Below, piece after piece: positions 36,210-45,200 of a DNA stretch of 64,000 nt; the stretch's first letter is position 1, and the number at the start of each line of letters is the position of its first letter. Origin of the DNA: Sorangium aterium (GTDB taxonomy: Bacteria; Myxococcota_A; Polyangia; Polyangiales; Polyangiaceae); the NCBI RefSeq assembly GCF_028368935.1, contig NZ_JAQNDK010000001.1:2976001-3040000 (forward strand), read 5' to 3'. The notes under the pieces were generated by a model. It worked only from the letters and a program-made list of their open reading frames with translations, made no database searches and was not told the DNA's origin. Made by a program: the position numbers and the translations under genes.

Positions 36210-37309
36210 CACAGCCCCTCGATCATCACGCCGATCTCTCGCCCGGTCGCCACGGGCGAGGCGTGGATCCGATCCTGCGCCGGCGTGAGGCCCAGGAAGG
36301 AGAAGTCCGTGAAGAAGGACGCGGCGGTCGCTGCCCCGATCACACCGCCGGCGATGAGCATGGCCGTGCCCACGCCCGCAGACAGGTTGCGCTCGTCTCG
36401 GAGGCGGAGCAGGTCAGCGCACGCCGGGCGGTCCGCCGCTTGCCAGCACCTGGACCCGCTCGCCGTCGCACCGCCGTTGAGCCCGTCGCGCCGTTCGCTC
36501 AGATCGCCGTCGAGATTCGTGGCCCTGATCATGAGCAGGCTGCCCGCGGACAGGGTGGCCGTCGTGACGGCGATCCCCGCGATGCGCAGTGTCGTCGGCC
36601 ACGACGCTGGCTGCCCGGGAGCCTGCGGGCGCGCAGGGGGCGATGCGCTCAGCGCCTTGGGCACCGCGGGCACGTTGTCCTTGGCGCTGCTCTCGGCCGC
36701 GCGTGGCAACTGGATCGTCATGATCGGCTCGGTCGCTGGCTGCGCGTCCAGCGTCTGGGAGCCTTCCTCGCGGCCCGGTGCTCGGGCCCGCACCATGTGC
36801 TTGCCAGGCTCGAAGAACAGTCTGTAGGTCCGCCTGGGTAAGCCGATGGGCTTGCCGTCGATGAGCACCTCGGCATCCGGCGGATCCACCGACAGATAGA
36901 GCGTCGCGACGAACGGAACGGCCTTGGCCAGCCCGTCCGCGAATCCCTTTTGCTGCTCAGGAGAAAGCGCCTTGCGCCGCTCAAGGCTCCAAGCCAGGTG
37001 CTCCGCTGCGTCACGAAACTTGCGTAACTTGAGCTCGCAAAGGCCCAGCTCTCCAGCGACCTCAGCGGATTCTCGCACTGTCACAGATGTCGAGTCGATC
37101 GCCTCGAAGGCCGCCTTGTAGGCGGCGTGTGCCTCGGTCCACTTTCCCGATGCCCGAGCTCGCCGGGCGCGGCGAAGATGGTCCTTTACGATCGAATCGT
37201 CGCTTCGTGCGGGGGCCGAATTCCGGTCCTCCGCATGGACCGGATGCGTAGTGCCGACCACGACGCCAAGCATCAAGGATACCCAGAGCGATTGCGCGAC
37301 AAAACGCAT
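36206..37309 (-). CDS. PEGA-domain protein with two membrane helices
   Basis: A 367-residue protein (ATG at 37309) with a signal peptide (LWVSLMLGVVVGTTHPVHA) and a TPR-like helical region (residues 30-125, LRRARRARASGKWTEAHAAY). A PEGA domain follows (LYLSVDPPDAEVLIDGKPIG and the PGKHMVRARAPG block), then two hydrophobic segments (GIAVTTATLSAGSLLMI; AGVGTAMLIAGGVIGAATAA). PEGA domains are beta-sandwich modules of cell-surface proteins. This architecture recurs in myxobacterial operons with Gly-rich lipoproteins. It is first in a three-gene operon. Confidence 0.75.
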   Translation of the reverse strand: MRFVAQSLWVSLMLGVVVGTTHPVHAEDRNSAPARSDDSIVKDHLRRARRARASGKWTEAHAAYKAAFEAIDSTSVTVRESAEVAGELGLCELKLRKFRDAAEHLAWSLERRKALSPEQQKGFADGLAKAVPFVATLYLSVDPPDAEVLIDGKPIGLPRRTYRLFFEPGKHMVRARAPGREEGSQTLDAQPATEPIMTIQLPRAAESSAKDNVPAVPKALSASPPARPQAPGQPASWPTTLRIAGIAVTTATLSAGSLLMIRATNLDGDLSERRDGLNGGATASGSRCWQAADRPACADLLRLRDERNLSAGVGTAMLIAGGVIGAATAASFFTDFSFLGLTPAQDRIHASPVATGREIGVMIEGLW

Positions 37310-37529
37310 GCACGGACGGTACTTACGCCAGCCGTGGCGCGTCAACGGCGCTGAAAGTGGCATGACCTGAACGTTCCGATGAGAAAATCCCGCCCGTTCG
37401 GGGAATGCGGCTATCCCCGCCTATGCTGTCTCAGGACCCGCGCCCACATGTCGCACTCCATCCGACCAATGCTGGAGCCGCCCTGCATTTTCTTGAAGCC
37501 CTCCAGACGGCTCAGGTGTTTTACCGGTT
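37310..37529. promoter_or_regulatory. Divergent promoter region, PEGA operon and sigma factor
   Basis: A 220-bp divergent gap between the PEGA operon and the sigma-factor gene. It should hold promoters for both; a sigma factor acting on its own divergent region is common. No clear -35/-10 could be picked by eye. Confidence 0.4.
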
Positions 37530-38597
37530 ATGGGCGAGCCAGGCAGCACCCCTACCGGCTTCGAGTTCTTCCGGCGCCTCGCGCGGCGTTTCGGTGTCCC
37601 TGCGCGAGACGCGGAGGACCTCGCGCAGGACGCCTTGCTGCGGGAGCTGGAAGCGAATCAGCGAATCGAGCTCGGGGAGGCTCGGGCGGCCTACGGTGCC
37701 GCCATCGTCCGGAACCAGGCGCGGAACCACGTCCGGAACGCACGCCGTCGGGGGGAGGTCCTGACCTCGTTCGACGATCACGAGCCTCAGGCGGAGTGCC
37801 CGACCCCGGAAGAGATGCTCCGCAGGCAGCAGCGGGAGGCGCTCCTGCGCGACCTGATCAACCAGGTCGACCCCAAGTACCGCGACGTCTTGATCAAACA
37901 CAGGCTCGACGAGGTGCCGCTCATCGAGATCGCCTCCGAGCTGGGGCTCAACCCGAAGACGGTGAGTACACACTACCTCCGAGCGCTCGAGGACCTCGAG
38001 GCGGCGGTGAAACGCCGGAGGGCGCGGCAACGCTCGCGCGGATGGGACGACGCTGCATGCGTCCCGTTCGCCTTCGATCTGCGGGACCGCGAGGGGTGGC
38101 TGAGCAAGCTAGGCCGCCTGAGCATCAAGATCCTGGTGCAGGGAACGGTCGTCGTGCTGACCGGCGCCGTCGTCGCGACGTTGCCGGACTCGCTCAGCCC
38201 GGAGTCGTGGTTGCGAGCGGCGGTGGTGCGCACTCCTGCGCCCGCACTTGCGGTGGAGGAGATCGCGCAGCCGCCCCTCCAACTTCCCACGCGCGCGGCC
38301 GCCGCGCCGACCGCGCCGACCGTCCAGGAGATCACGCAGCCGGTGCAGGACCGAGATGCACGGGGGCCCGCTCCGTCAGGTGCGCCGGTTCGTCGTACCT
38401 CGCTCCCCGTCCGCGCCGTGGTCCCAGCCGTCAGCGAGCGCGAGCAGAGCCTCATCGACGAGGCCCGAAGGGCCGTCGAGGAGCATAACGCGGTCGCAGA
38501 GGCAGAGGCGCGCCGCTTGCTTGAGACACATGCACGGGAATTCCCGCAAGGGCAGCTCGCCGCGGAGCGTGAAGCGCTCCTAACGCAAGTTCGCTGA
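37530..38597 (+). CDS. ECF-type sigma factor fused to membrane anchor and helical domain
   Basis: A 355-residue protein. Residues 10-75 match sigma-70 region 2 (FGVPARDAEDLAQDALLREL, RNQARNHVRNARRR) and residues 100-165 match region 4 (YRDVLIKHRLDEVPLIEIAS followed by the helix-turn-helix NPKTVSTHYLRALEDLEAAV). After residue 170 comes a non-sigma extension: a predicted transmembrane helix (SIKILVQGTVVVLTGAVVATL, about 199-219), a Pro/Ala-rich periplasmic linker and a helical C-terminus (SEREQSLIDEARRAVEE, RRLLETHAREFPQGQLAAE). The sigma domain would thus be tethered to the membrane, with a built-in sensor or anti-sigma-like part. ATG at 37530. Confidence 0.83.
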   Translation: MGEPGSTPTGFEFFRRLARRFGVPARDAEDLAQDALLRELEANQRIELGEARAAYGAAIVRNQARNHVRNARRRGEVLTSFDDHEPQAECPTPEEMLRRQQREALLRDLINQVDPKYRDVLIKHRLDEVPLIEIASELGLNPKTVSTHYLRALEDLEAAVKRRRARQRSRGWDDAACVPFAFDLRDREGWLSKLGRLSIKILVQGTVVVLTGAVVATLPDSLSPESWLRAAVVRTPAPALAVEEIAQPPLQLPTRAAAAPTAPTVQEITQPVQDRDARGPAPSGAPVRRTSLPVRAVVPAVSEREQSLIDEARRAVEEHNAVAEAEARRLLETHAREFPQGQLAAEREALLTQVR

Positions 38598-38919
38598 GTC
38601 GTCGGCGTCCCTCCGACAGCCAGCGGGCAGTGATGCAGGTGGATTGGGAGGAGGCAGAGCGCTCTCCGCTGAACACGACACTCCCGGGAGTAGGAAGCCA
38701 TGGGTGAGCGAAGCCGTGCATCGCATTTGGAGGACGTGGGTGTGCGACACGAGGTGCGCGTTTTATTCGAGCCATCGTGCAACACAGTTCCGTGCTCAGG
38801 GACAGGCTGCGCCGGCTCAAGGTTCCAGAGTGCGACCGGATGGCGAGCCGGTGCCGCATGTGTGCGGAGACGCGGCATCATCAGATTACGGGCGATTGCC
38901 CGCGGGAGGGGGTGAAGCC
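38598..38919. other. Intergenic region between sigma genes
   Basis: About 320 bp. A plus-strand frame crosses it in the same frame as the second sigma factor but without protein-like composition. A good ribosome site (GGGAGGGGGTG) precedes the next gene. Confidence 0.35.
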
Positions 38920-39489
38920 ATGGGTCACCTGTCGAATGAAGACGAGCGCGCCGCCGCGTGCGCGCGCCTGTTTTGCCCGGCTGTCGTACGCGCCGTGCTG
39001 CGCTGGCTGCGGAGGCTGGGGGTCCCACTGTGCCATCGTACCGACGTCGCAGGCCAAGTCTGGCTCGACGCCTGGGAGAGCTGGCCCAGGTTCGATCCGA
39101 AGCGCGGCAGGCCTGAACGCTGGTTGAACGCGATCACGGTACACGTTGCCTCGCACTATCGCGAGCGTATGCAGTACCGCAGGGAGGAGCTCGTCGATTT
39201 GATCGATCTGCCCGATCCAGCGCCGGATGCCTTTGCTGCGATGGAAGCGGACAGCATCAGAACGGGAGCCGTCGACGCGGTGAACGAGCTTGACCCGCAG
39301 CTGCGCTTTGTTCTCAGGGCACACGATCTGGATGGGATCCCGATGGCCCAGGTGGCAGAAGACGCGGGGCTACCTCTCTCTACGCTCTACAAGCGACGAA
39401 CAAACGCCCTCGGTGCGCTGCGCGACTGCCGATCGCCTTCTGCACGACATGAGCCGCAACGTGATCCCCGAGGACGACGGCGCGGCTGA
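38920..39489 (+). CDS. RNA polymerase sigma factor, ECF-like
   Basis: A 189-residue protein (ATG at 38920). Region 2 residues: VPLCHRTDVAGQVWLDAWES and RPERWLNAITVHVASHYRER. Region 4: AVNELDPQLRFVLRAHDLDG followed by IPMAQVAEDAGLPLSTLYKR. This is a standard-size ECF sigma factor without a C-terminal extension. It lies 320 bp downstream of the membrane-tethered sigma factor on the same strand and could be its target or partner. The last 25 residues are Arg-rich and less conserved. Confidence 0.78.
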   Translation: MGHLSNEDERAAACARLFCPAVVRAVLRWLRRLGVPLCHRTDVAGQVWLDAWESWPRFDPKRGRPERWLNAITVHVASHYRERMQYRREELVDLIDLPDPAPDAFAAMEADSIRTGAVDAVNELDPQLRFVLRAHDLDGIPMAQVAEDAGLPLSTLYKRRTNALGALRDCRSPSARHEPQRDPRGRRRG

Positions 39490-39516
39490 GGGCGCTGGCG
39501 ATCGTGATGCGCGAGC

Positions 39517-40476
39517 TCAGGGCGATTGCCCATCATCGCCCGGCTCGTCGTCTCCCGACTCGCCCGCCTCCGACTCGCCGTCTTCCGGCTCGGCCTCCTC
39601 CGGCTCGCCGCCGTCCTCTCCCTCCTCTTCTCCTCCGCCGTAGGCGCCGCGGGAGACGGGGAACGGCGCATAGTCCTTCATCTTGTCGGTGCCCGCGTAC
39701 CAGTACTCCGCGGCGGCGCGCAGCCTCCGCTCGGCGTTCACGACGAGGGTGTACGCGGCGTCGCGGAGCTTGCGCGAGCGCACCGCCTCGAGAGAGAGCG
39801 TCTTGTCGGCGAGCATGCGCGCGAGCACCGGCGAGAGCTCGCGGAGGCGATCCGCCGCGGCAGCCTCGCCGCGAGGCGCCTTTTGAACGGCCTCCGCGTG
39901 CTCGGAGCAGAGCAAGAGGAGATCGGAGGCGTCCTGGACCAGGTCCGCGTCGCCGCTGCCCGCCCGGATCGCCATGAGCCGCTTTTGACCTTCGGGGCTC
40001 TTCTTGAAGCGGAGATCGAAGAAGCGGAGGAGCGATTGCTTGATCTGGGCGGCCTCGGCGGCCGGCTTCTGAAAGGCCGTGACGGCCCGCTCCTGGCGCT
40101 GCTGCGCCGCTTGCCAGCGCGATTGCACGACGCGCAGGAGCTCGATCTTTTCACGAAGCCCGCGGATCTCCTCTCGCGTAAGCTGGGGCTCGTCCTCGGC
40201 GAACGGAGTGCGCACGAGATCCGCCGCGTCGCGCTCGGCGGCGAGCTGAATGCGGCTCGCCCAGATGACGCGTCGAGCGAGCTTGCCTGGAAAGAGTGAG
40301 GCGTTATCGCCGAGCGACTCGGCTTCTCGGAGCAGCTCGGCCTCTCGCTCGGCGCTCAGCGTGAACTCGGGCGCACCGCCCGACGAGCGGTGCGCGCCTC
40401 CGGCGTCGCTCGAAGCGCGCGTGTTCTGGGCGTTCTTGGTCCTGGATGAAGCTGCGGTGGTTGCCTTCGGTGCCAT
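39517..40476 (-). CDS. Hypothetical helical protein with acidic tail
   Basis: A 319-residue mostly helical protein: N-terminal basic region, several long charged helices (LTREEIRGLREKIELLRVVQ, SRWQAAQQRQERAVTAFQKP, AEAVQKAPRGEAAAADRLRE), the conserved-looking LVVNAERRLRAAAEYWYAGT, then an extremely acidic Glu/Gly/Asp tail. I do not recognise it. It converges on the second sigma factor. Confidence 0.6.
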   Translation of the reverse strand: MAPKATTAASSRTKNAQNTRASSDAGGAHRSSGGAPEFTLSAEREAELLREAESLGDNASLFPGKLARRVIWASRIQLAAERDAADLVRTPFAEDEPQLTREEIRGLREKIELLRVVQSRWQAAQQRQERAVTAFQKPAAEAAQIKQSLLRFFDLRFKKSPEGQKRLMAIRAGSGDADLVQDASDLLLLCSEHAEAVQKAPRGEAAAADRLRELSPVLARMLADKTLSLEAVRSRKLRDAAYTLVVNAERRLRAAAEYWYAGTDKMKDYAPFPVSRGAYGGGEEEGEDGGEPEEAEPEDGESEAGESGDDEPGDDGQSP

Positions 40477-40750
40477 GGCGATGAGATGTCTCCTTGTCGA
40501 GGTCAGCGCCCCTCCGAGCAGAGGCGCGGTCGCTCAATGAGGAAATCGGCGCCGCCGAGGCTTCGGGTCACCGGAGAGCACGATACCGACGCTTTCGTCG
40601 CAAGCTCGCAAGCGTAAGATCGCAAGGAGACAGAGGCGCCGCGCAAGCGGACGCCGAGGCTGCGCAGCAGCGCCGACGGCCACGCGCAGGCGTCGAGCCA
40701 TGGTAACGCAGGGCACCAACTGGGCGCGCAGGAGGGCGCCGGGGCTACGC

Positions 40751-40845
40751 AGGAGCCACGTGATCGTACGATAGGACACCAAAGTGGCCGCGCAGGAGGG
40801 TTGCCGGGGCCGCGCAGGAGCCACACGATTGTACGATAGGACACT
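40751..40845 (+). repeat. Two direct copies of a 29-bp segment
   Basis: AGGAGCCAC followed by variable bases and GTACGATAGGACAC occurs at 40751-40779 and 40817-40845 (66 bp apart), differing at three positions. It is embedded in degenerate CGCGCAGGAGGACGCCGAGG-type repeats that run from about 40660 to 40975. The origin is unknown. Confidence 0.7.
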
Positions 40846-41191
40846 CGAATGGGTGCGCTGGAGGATCACGGGGGCTGCGCAGGAGGACGCCGAGGCCGCG
40901 CAGGAGGGCCGCCGGGACCGCGCAGCAGGAGCGCCGGGGCTGCGCAGGAGGACGCCGAGGCCGCCCAGGTGTACGAGCGGAGCCCTGGTACACTTCTGAC
41001 CGGGAGCTGCGGTGACACTTCGTTGAGCCACGGGCCCCTGCTCCGGGAGGACTGGAAACAGGGACCGGATCCTCGTCGACGCGGCACCCTCGCCGCGCTT
41101 TCGAGCCTCCAGGCGGTCGAACAGGAAGGAAACAGCGCCGTCTCGTTCGCGGGGCTCCCCGCCGCTGCCCCCGGGCTGCTACTTTCCCCCC

Positions 41192-41407
41192 ATGTCCTCC
41201 GTGCGCCGCTCTGCCGCCGAGATCCTCCGCATGGTGCCACCACGCGACCGAGCGGTGCTGCTCCGGCTCGGCCTCGACCTGAACCATCCAGCGGACGCGG
41301 CGCTCTTCGTCGACGGCGTCCGAGCCGCCGACGACGCCATCGCAGCGCAGGAGCGTTGGGAGCGCGCAGCGGTCCGCCGCTCGATCCACACGCGATCGCG
41401 TCCCTGA
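41192..41407 (+). CDS. Possible small ORF
   Basis: A 71-residue open frame (MSSVRRSAAEILRMVPPRDR, LLRLGLDLNHPADAALFVDG) with helical, balanced composition but no recognised family and no good ribosome site. It is kept because the surrounding 1.8 kb has few alternatives. Confidence 0.3.
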   Translation: MSSVRRSAAEILRMVPPRDRAVLLRLGLDLNHPADAALFVDGVRAADDAIAAQERWERAAVRRSIHTRSRP

Positions 41408-41625
41408 TCAGGGAGCGAGCGTTCAGTCGTCGCCTGGCGCCGGAACGCGCGCTGCATGTCGCCGAGCCTCGCGGTGACATCAAGACCGAACCCCCGGAGT
41501 GCCCCGTTCCGCACTGCGTGCTGGTCGCGCTCGGCCCAGAGAACGCGCCGCTCGCGATCGAGCGGCCGTCGAACTCAGGAGGACGGAGCGAGGAGATGCG
41601 GAAGCAGAGCGCCGGACATCATCGT

Positions 41626-41703
41626 GCCCCCCGATCACGTTCGCGGGCAAGGTCGACCAGATCGGTCGCGGCCTCGCCCTGGGGAGCTGTCAAGCGACAG
41701 AAC
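41626..41703 (-). pseudogene. Relic of the 62916-63212 small protein family
   Basis: The minus strand reads RLTAPQGEAATDLVDLARER followed by DRGAR, closely matching GLTQSQREAAAEVLDLARER followed by ERRGR at the C-terminus of the gene at 62916-63212. Only the last 25 codons remain. Confidence 0.6.
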
Positions 41704-42282
41704 TTTGGCTCTACGGCGTACTGCAGTGCTCCAGCGGGCATGTAACGTTAGCACTGCTGGAGCTCGCTCGTTCGGTTCTGGACGAAGCGACTCTTGGACG
41801 CCAGAACGATCCTGCAACCGCTGAAATTCGTGCACCGCTCTGGCGCATCTCATCGCTCGAGGAAACGCTTACGAGTTGGGCTGAGATCGACGAAGAGGGT
41901 CACAAGCGAGTAGTTACAGTCCTGGACGCGATGGGCTCCAAGGACCCAGCCGCCCGCGTTCCTCACGCTGTTCTGGCCTGGGCCGCGCAAGTTTATAACC
42001 TCGCGAAGCGAGCTGGTGTGCACAGCTGGCATCGTGCCTCTGCTGTCGCGTTTTGTTCCGCCCGGCCCGTCAAGGTCAGCTGTGTGCTCGCACGTCACTT
42101 ACTCGAATTATCGAGCTTCTGCGCATGAGCCACCTGAACTAATTACCTTAGCCCCCCTAAATAGGCGAACACGATTCGACAATGAACGAGCGGACTCAGG
42201 ATTTTATGGAGTCCGGCCCTGGACCCTCCAGCTGCAGTTCTCGCGGCCACCAAGGTTCTACCCGCTGCCGAATCAGGATCGG

Positions 42283-45200
42283 CTATTTAGACCCACGCTC
42301 CGCCTGGCCTCTAAGCACCAGCGTTGTGGCGTCAACACCTCGCTTTATCCTCAGAACGGGCGTTTGTTCCTCCGGGATTTGCTGGAGCTTCAGCTCGGTG
42401 CACGCGAGCCGGAACGCTCTCGTAACGGGTTCGTGGAACGCGAGCGCCTGGTAGAAGGAGACGGCGAACGCGATCGCCGCATCGTCGCCAATAGGCTGCC
42501 GCATGCCAACGGCGCACTCGACGTGCTGCACCAGCGCCCTGGCGAGCGGCTCGGTGTCGCAGGCATTGAGCACCACGAGCCGTAGGCGGTGCTTGAGAAT
42601 TCCGATCAGGTCGGCCAGTGCTTTCTTCGAGACAGGGGCGGCGTTCCCTTCGTCATCTTCGAGAAAGATCTGCCCGCGCGTGGAACCGTGGCTGGAAATG
42701 TGGAGCACGTGAGGCTTCTCTTCGAGGAGAAATCGCTGCAGCTCACTGCGCCGGACCGCCCATCGCGTCACGAGTTCAAAGGCGTCCCGGTGCTTGCCGA
42801 CCCCGAGTCGCTCCTCGATCCGCCGCACCTCGCGGGCGAGATGGAGTTGGGTCGTCGAAGTCGGATTGGAGGCGAGGACAAGGATCTTGATGCGGTCGTC
42901 GGCCGGCGGTCTGACCGGCTCCGTGGCGGTGGCGGCCGGGGCCGTAGGAGCTCCGGTGCCGCCGGCGGCCGTACCACGTAAGGCGCCGGTGACCGATGCG
43001 CTGAGGACGTGCGCCGTCCCGGGCGCGTCGCTCTTGGCGGGGCCCGGAGTGAGCACGCGGCGCTGCCTGCTCACCTCCTTCGCATCGCGTACCGCGGCGG
43101 AAGGCAAGTCGAACGGGCCGCGCGCTTCCGCCGAAGGGAAGATCCAGTCGATGACATGGAGACTGCCGGCTCCGTCGCCAACAACGAAGGTATAGCCGTC
43201 GGGAGCGACGGCGCAGCTCAGGAGAGGTGCGTGCGCTTCAAGCGTGGCGATGCAGCTACCGTCTGCGAGATCCCAGACTCGGAGAGTCGTGTCCTCCGAC
43301 ACGGAGACCACTGAGCGTCCGTCCGGTGTGACCGCCACCCCGGTCACGGTGCTGATGTGGCCCGTGAGAGTGTACGTTTCCCGCCCCGTCGCGAGGTCCC
43401 ATACCTTGAGCGTCTTGTCTTCTGACGCTGAGATGGCCAAACGACCATCCCGCGTCACCGCCACCCCGGTCACTCCCAACGTGTGGCCGGCAAGCGTGCG
43501 GACCTCACGGGTGCTCGACAGGTCCCACACTTTGAGCGTAGCGTCCTCGGAAGCGGACACGGCCAGACGACCATCCGACGTCACCGCCACTCCAGTCACT
43601 CCCAACGTGTGGCCGGCAAGGGTGCGAATCTCGCGGCCGCTCGACAGGTCCCAGATCTTGAGCGTGTTGTCCGACGAGGCGGAGACGATCCAGCGCCCGT
43701 CCGATATCACCGCCACCCCGGTCACGCTCCACGTATGACCGGCGAGCGTGCGGACCTCACGGCCGCTCGATAGCTTCCAAACCCTGAGCGTTTTGTCCTC
43801 CGACGCCGAAACCGCGAAGCGCCCGTCCGGTGTCACCGCGACCCGCATGACCAGGGAGGTATGTCCCGCCAGCGCGCGGACCTGAGCGCGGGTTGACAGC
43901 TCCCATACTTTAAGCGTTTTGTCCCAGGATGCCGAGACGGCGAGGCGACCGTCCGACGTCACCGCAACCCCGGGTACGGCGCCCGTGTGTCCTTCGTGCG
44001 CGCAGACCTCGCGCCCGCTCGACAGTTCCCACACCTTGAGCGTCTTGTCATGAGACGCCGAAATGGCGAGACGACCGTCCGGCGTCACCGCTACTTCCTT
44101 CACGGGCTCGGAATGCCCAGCGAGCGTATGGACTTCACGGCCGGTCGACAGTTCCCAGATCTTGAGCGTGTGGTCCGATGCTGAAATGGCGAGGCAACCG
44201 TCCGGCGTCACCGCAACCCCGGCCACCCAGCCGTCGCGACCGGCAAGCGTGCGGAGTTCACGGCCGCTCGACAGCTCCCATACTTTGAGCGTGCCGTCCG
44301 CCGATGCGGAGACCACGAGGCGCCCGTCGGGCGTCACCGCAACCTCCATTACCGAATCGGTATGGCCGGCGAGCGTGCGAACCTCGCGCCCGTTTGCGAG
44401 CTCCCACACCTTGAGTGTGCTGTCCTCCGAAGCTGAGATGACCAGGCGTCCCCCCGGCACCACGACCACCCCGTTCACAGGGAGAGCATGACCGGCGAGG
44501 GTGCGGACCTCACGCCCGTTTACGATCTCCCACACCTTGAGCGTGCTATCCGCCGACGCGGAGATGGCGAAGCGCCCGTCCGGCGTCACTGCCACTCCGT
44601 ACACCGAAGAAGCGTGGCCGACGAGCGTGTGGCGCTCACGCCCGTTTGCGAGCTCCCACACCTTAAGCGTGCCGTCCTCCGACGCGGAGACGGCGAGGCG
44701 CCCATCCGGCGTTACCGCTACGCCATTTACCTCGGAAGCGTGACCGGCCAGCGTGCGGAGCTCGCAGCCGGTCGATATCTCCCACACCTTGAGCGTGCCG
44801 TCGTGAGAAGCGGAAATTGCCGAGCGCCCGTCCGGCATCACCGCGACGCCCCACACCGAGGAGGTGTGGCCCGCCAGCGTCCGCATCAGCGCGTCGGATT
44901 CCCGACTGGTGCGGAGCCGCTCGCGAAGCCACGTCCACCTCCGAGCCTTCAGCGTTATCTCGGCCTGCTCCTGCACTTCTTCGAGCCCCAGCTCGAAGCT
45001 GACGTTGCGGACCTGCTGTAAGAAGAAGCCGGGTTCCCGCGTCGGATCCCAGCGGCGCAAGCAGTGCGCCTCCCGATCCAGCGGGCGCAGCAACCGCTGG
45101 AACCTCTCCCGCCCTTCCGCTCCCGCGAGTTCTTCTCCGAGCCTCAGATCTGCGAGCACGGCGTCCAGCCCCCGGGCCCGGACCTCAGCGTCGAGCCGCC

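Larger units (their letters stand above)
40477..42282. other. 1.8 kb of degenerate, repeat-rich DNA
   Basis: A region without a clear intact gene between the hypothetical gene and the STAND gene. It contains GC-rich degenerate repeats (about 40660-40975), a directly repeated 29-bp segment, a short ORF (41192-41407), and a relic of the small protein family of 62916-63212. An open frame at 41499-42128 on the plus strand has some helical composition but starts with Arg-rich junk, so it may be a decayed gene. AT content rises after 42100. Confidence 0.55.

Noticed and set aside
34167-36827. Long plus-strand open frame (886 codons)
   Set aside because: It is antisense to the Gly-rich lipoprotein genes. 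The open frame results from GGC/GCC-rich codons and has Arg/Pro-rich composition.
41499-42128. 209-codon plus-strand ORF as a confident gene
   Set aside because: The first 45 codons are Arg-rich junk, the region includes an antisense relic of another gene, and no family or ribosome site supports it.
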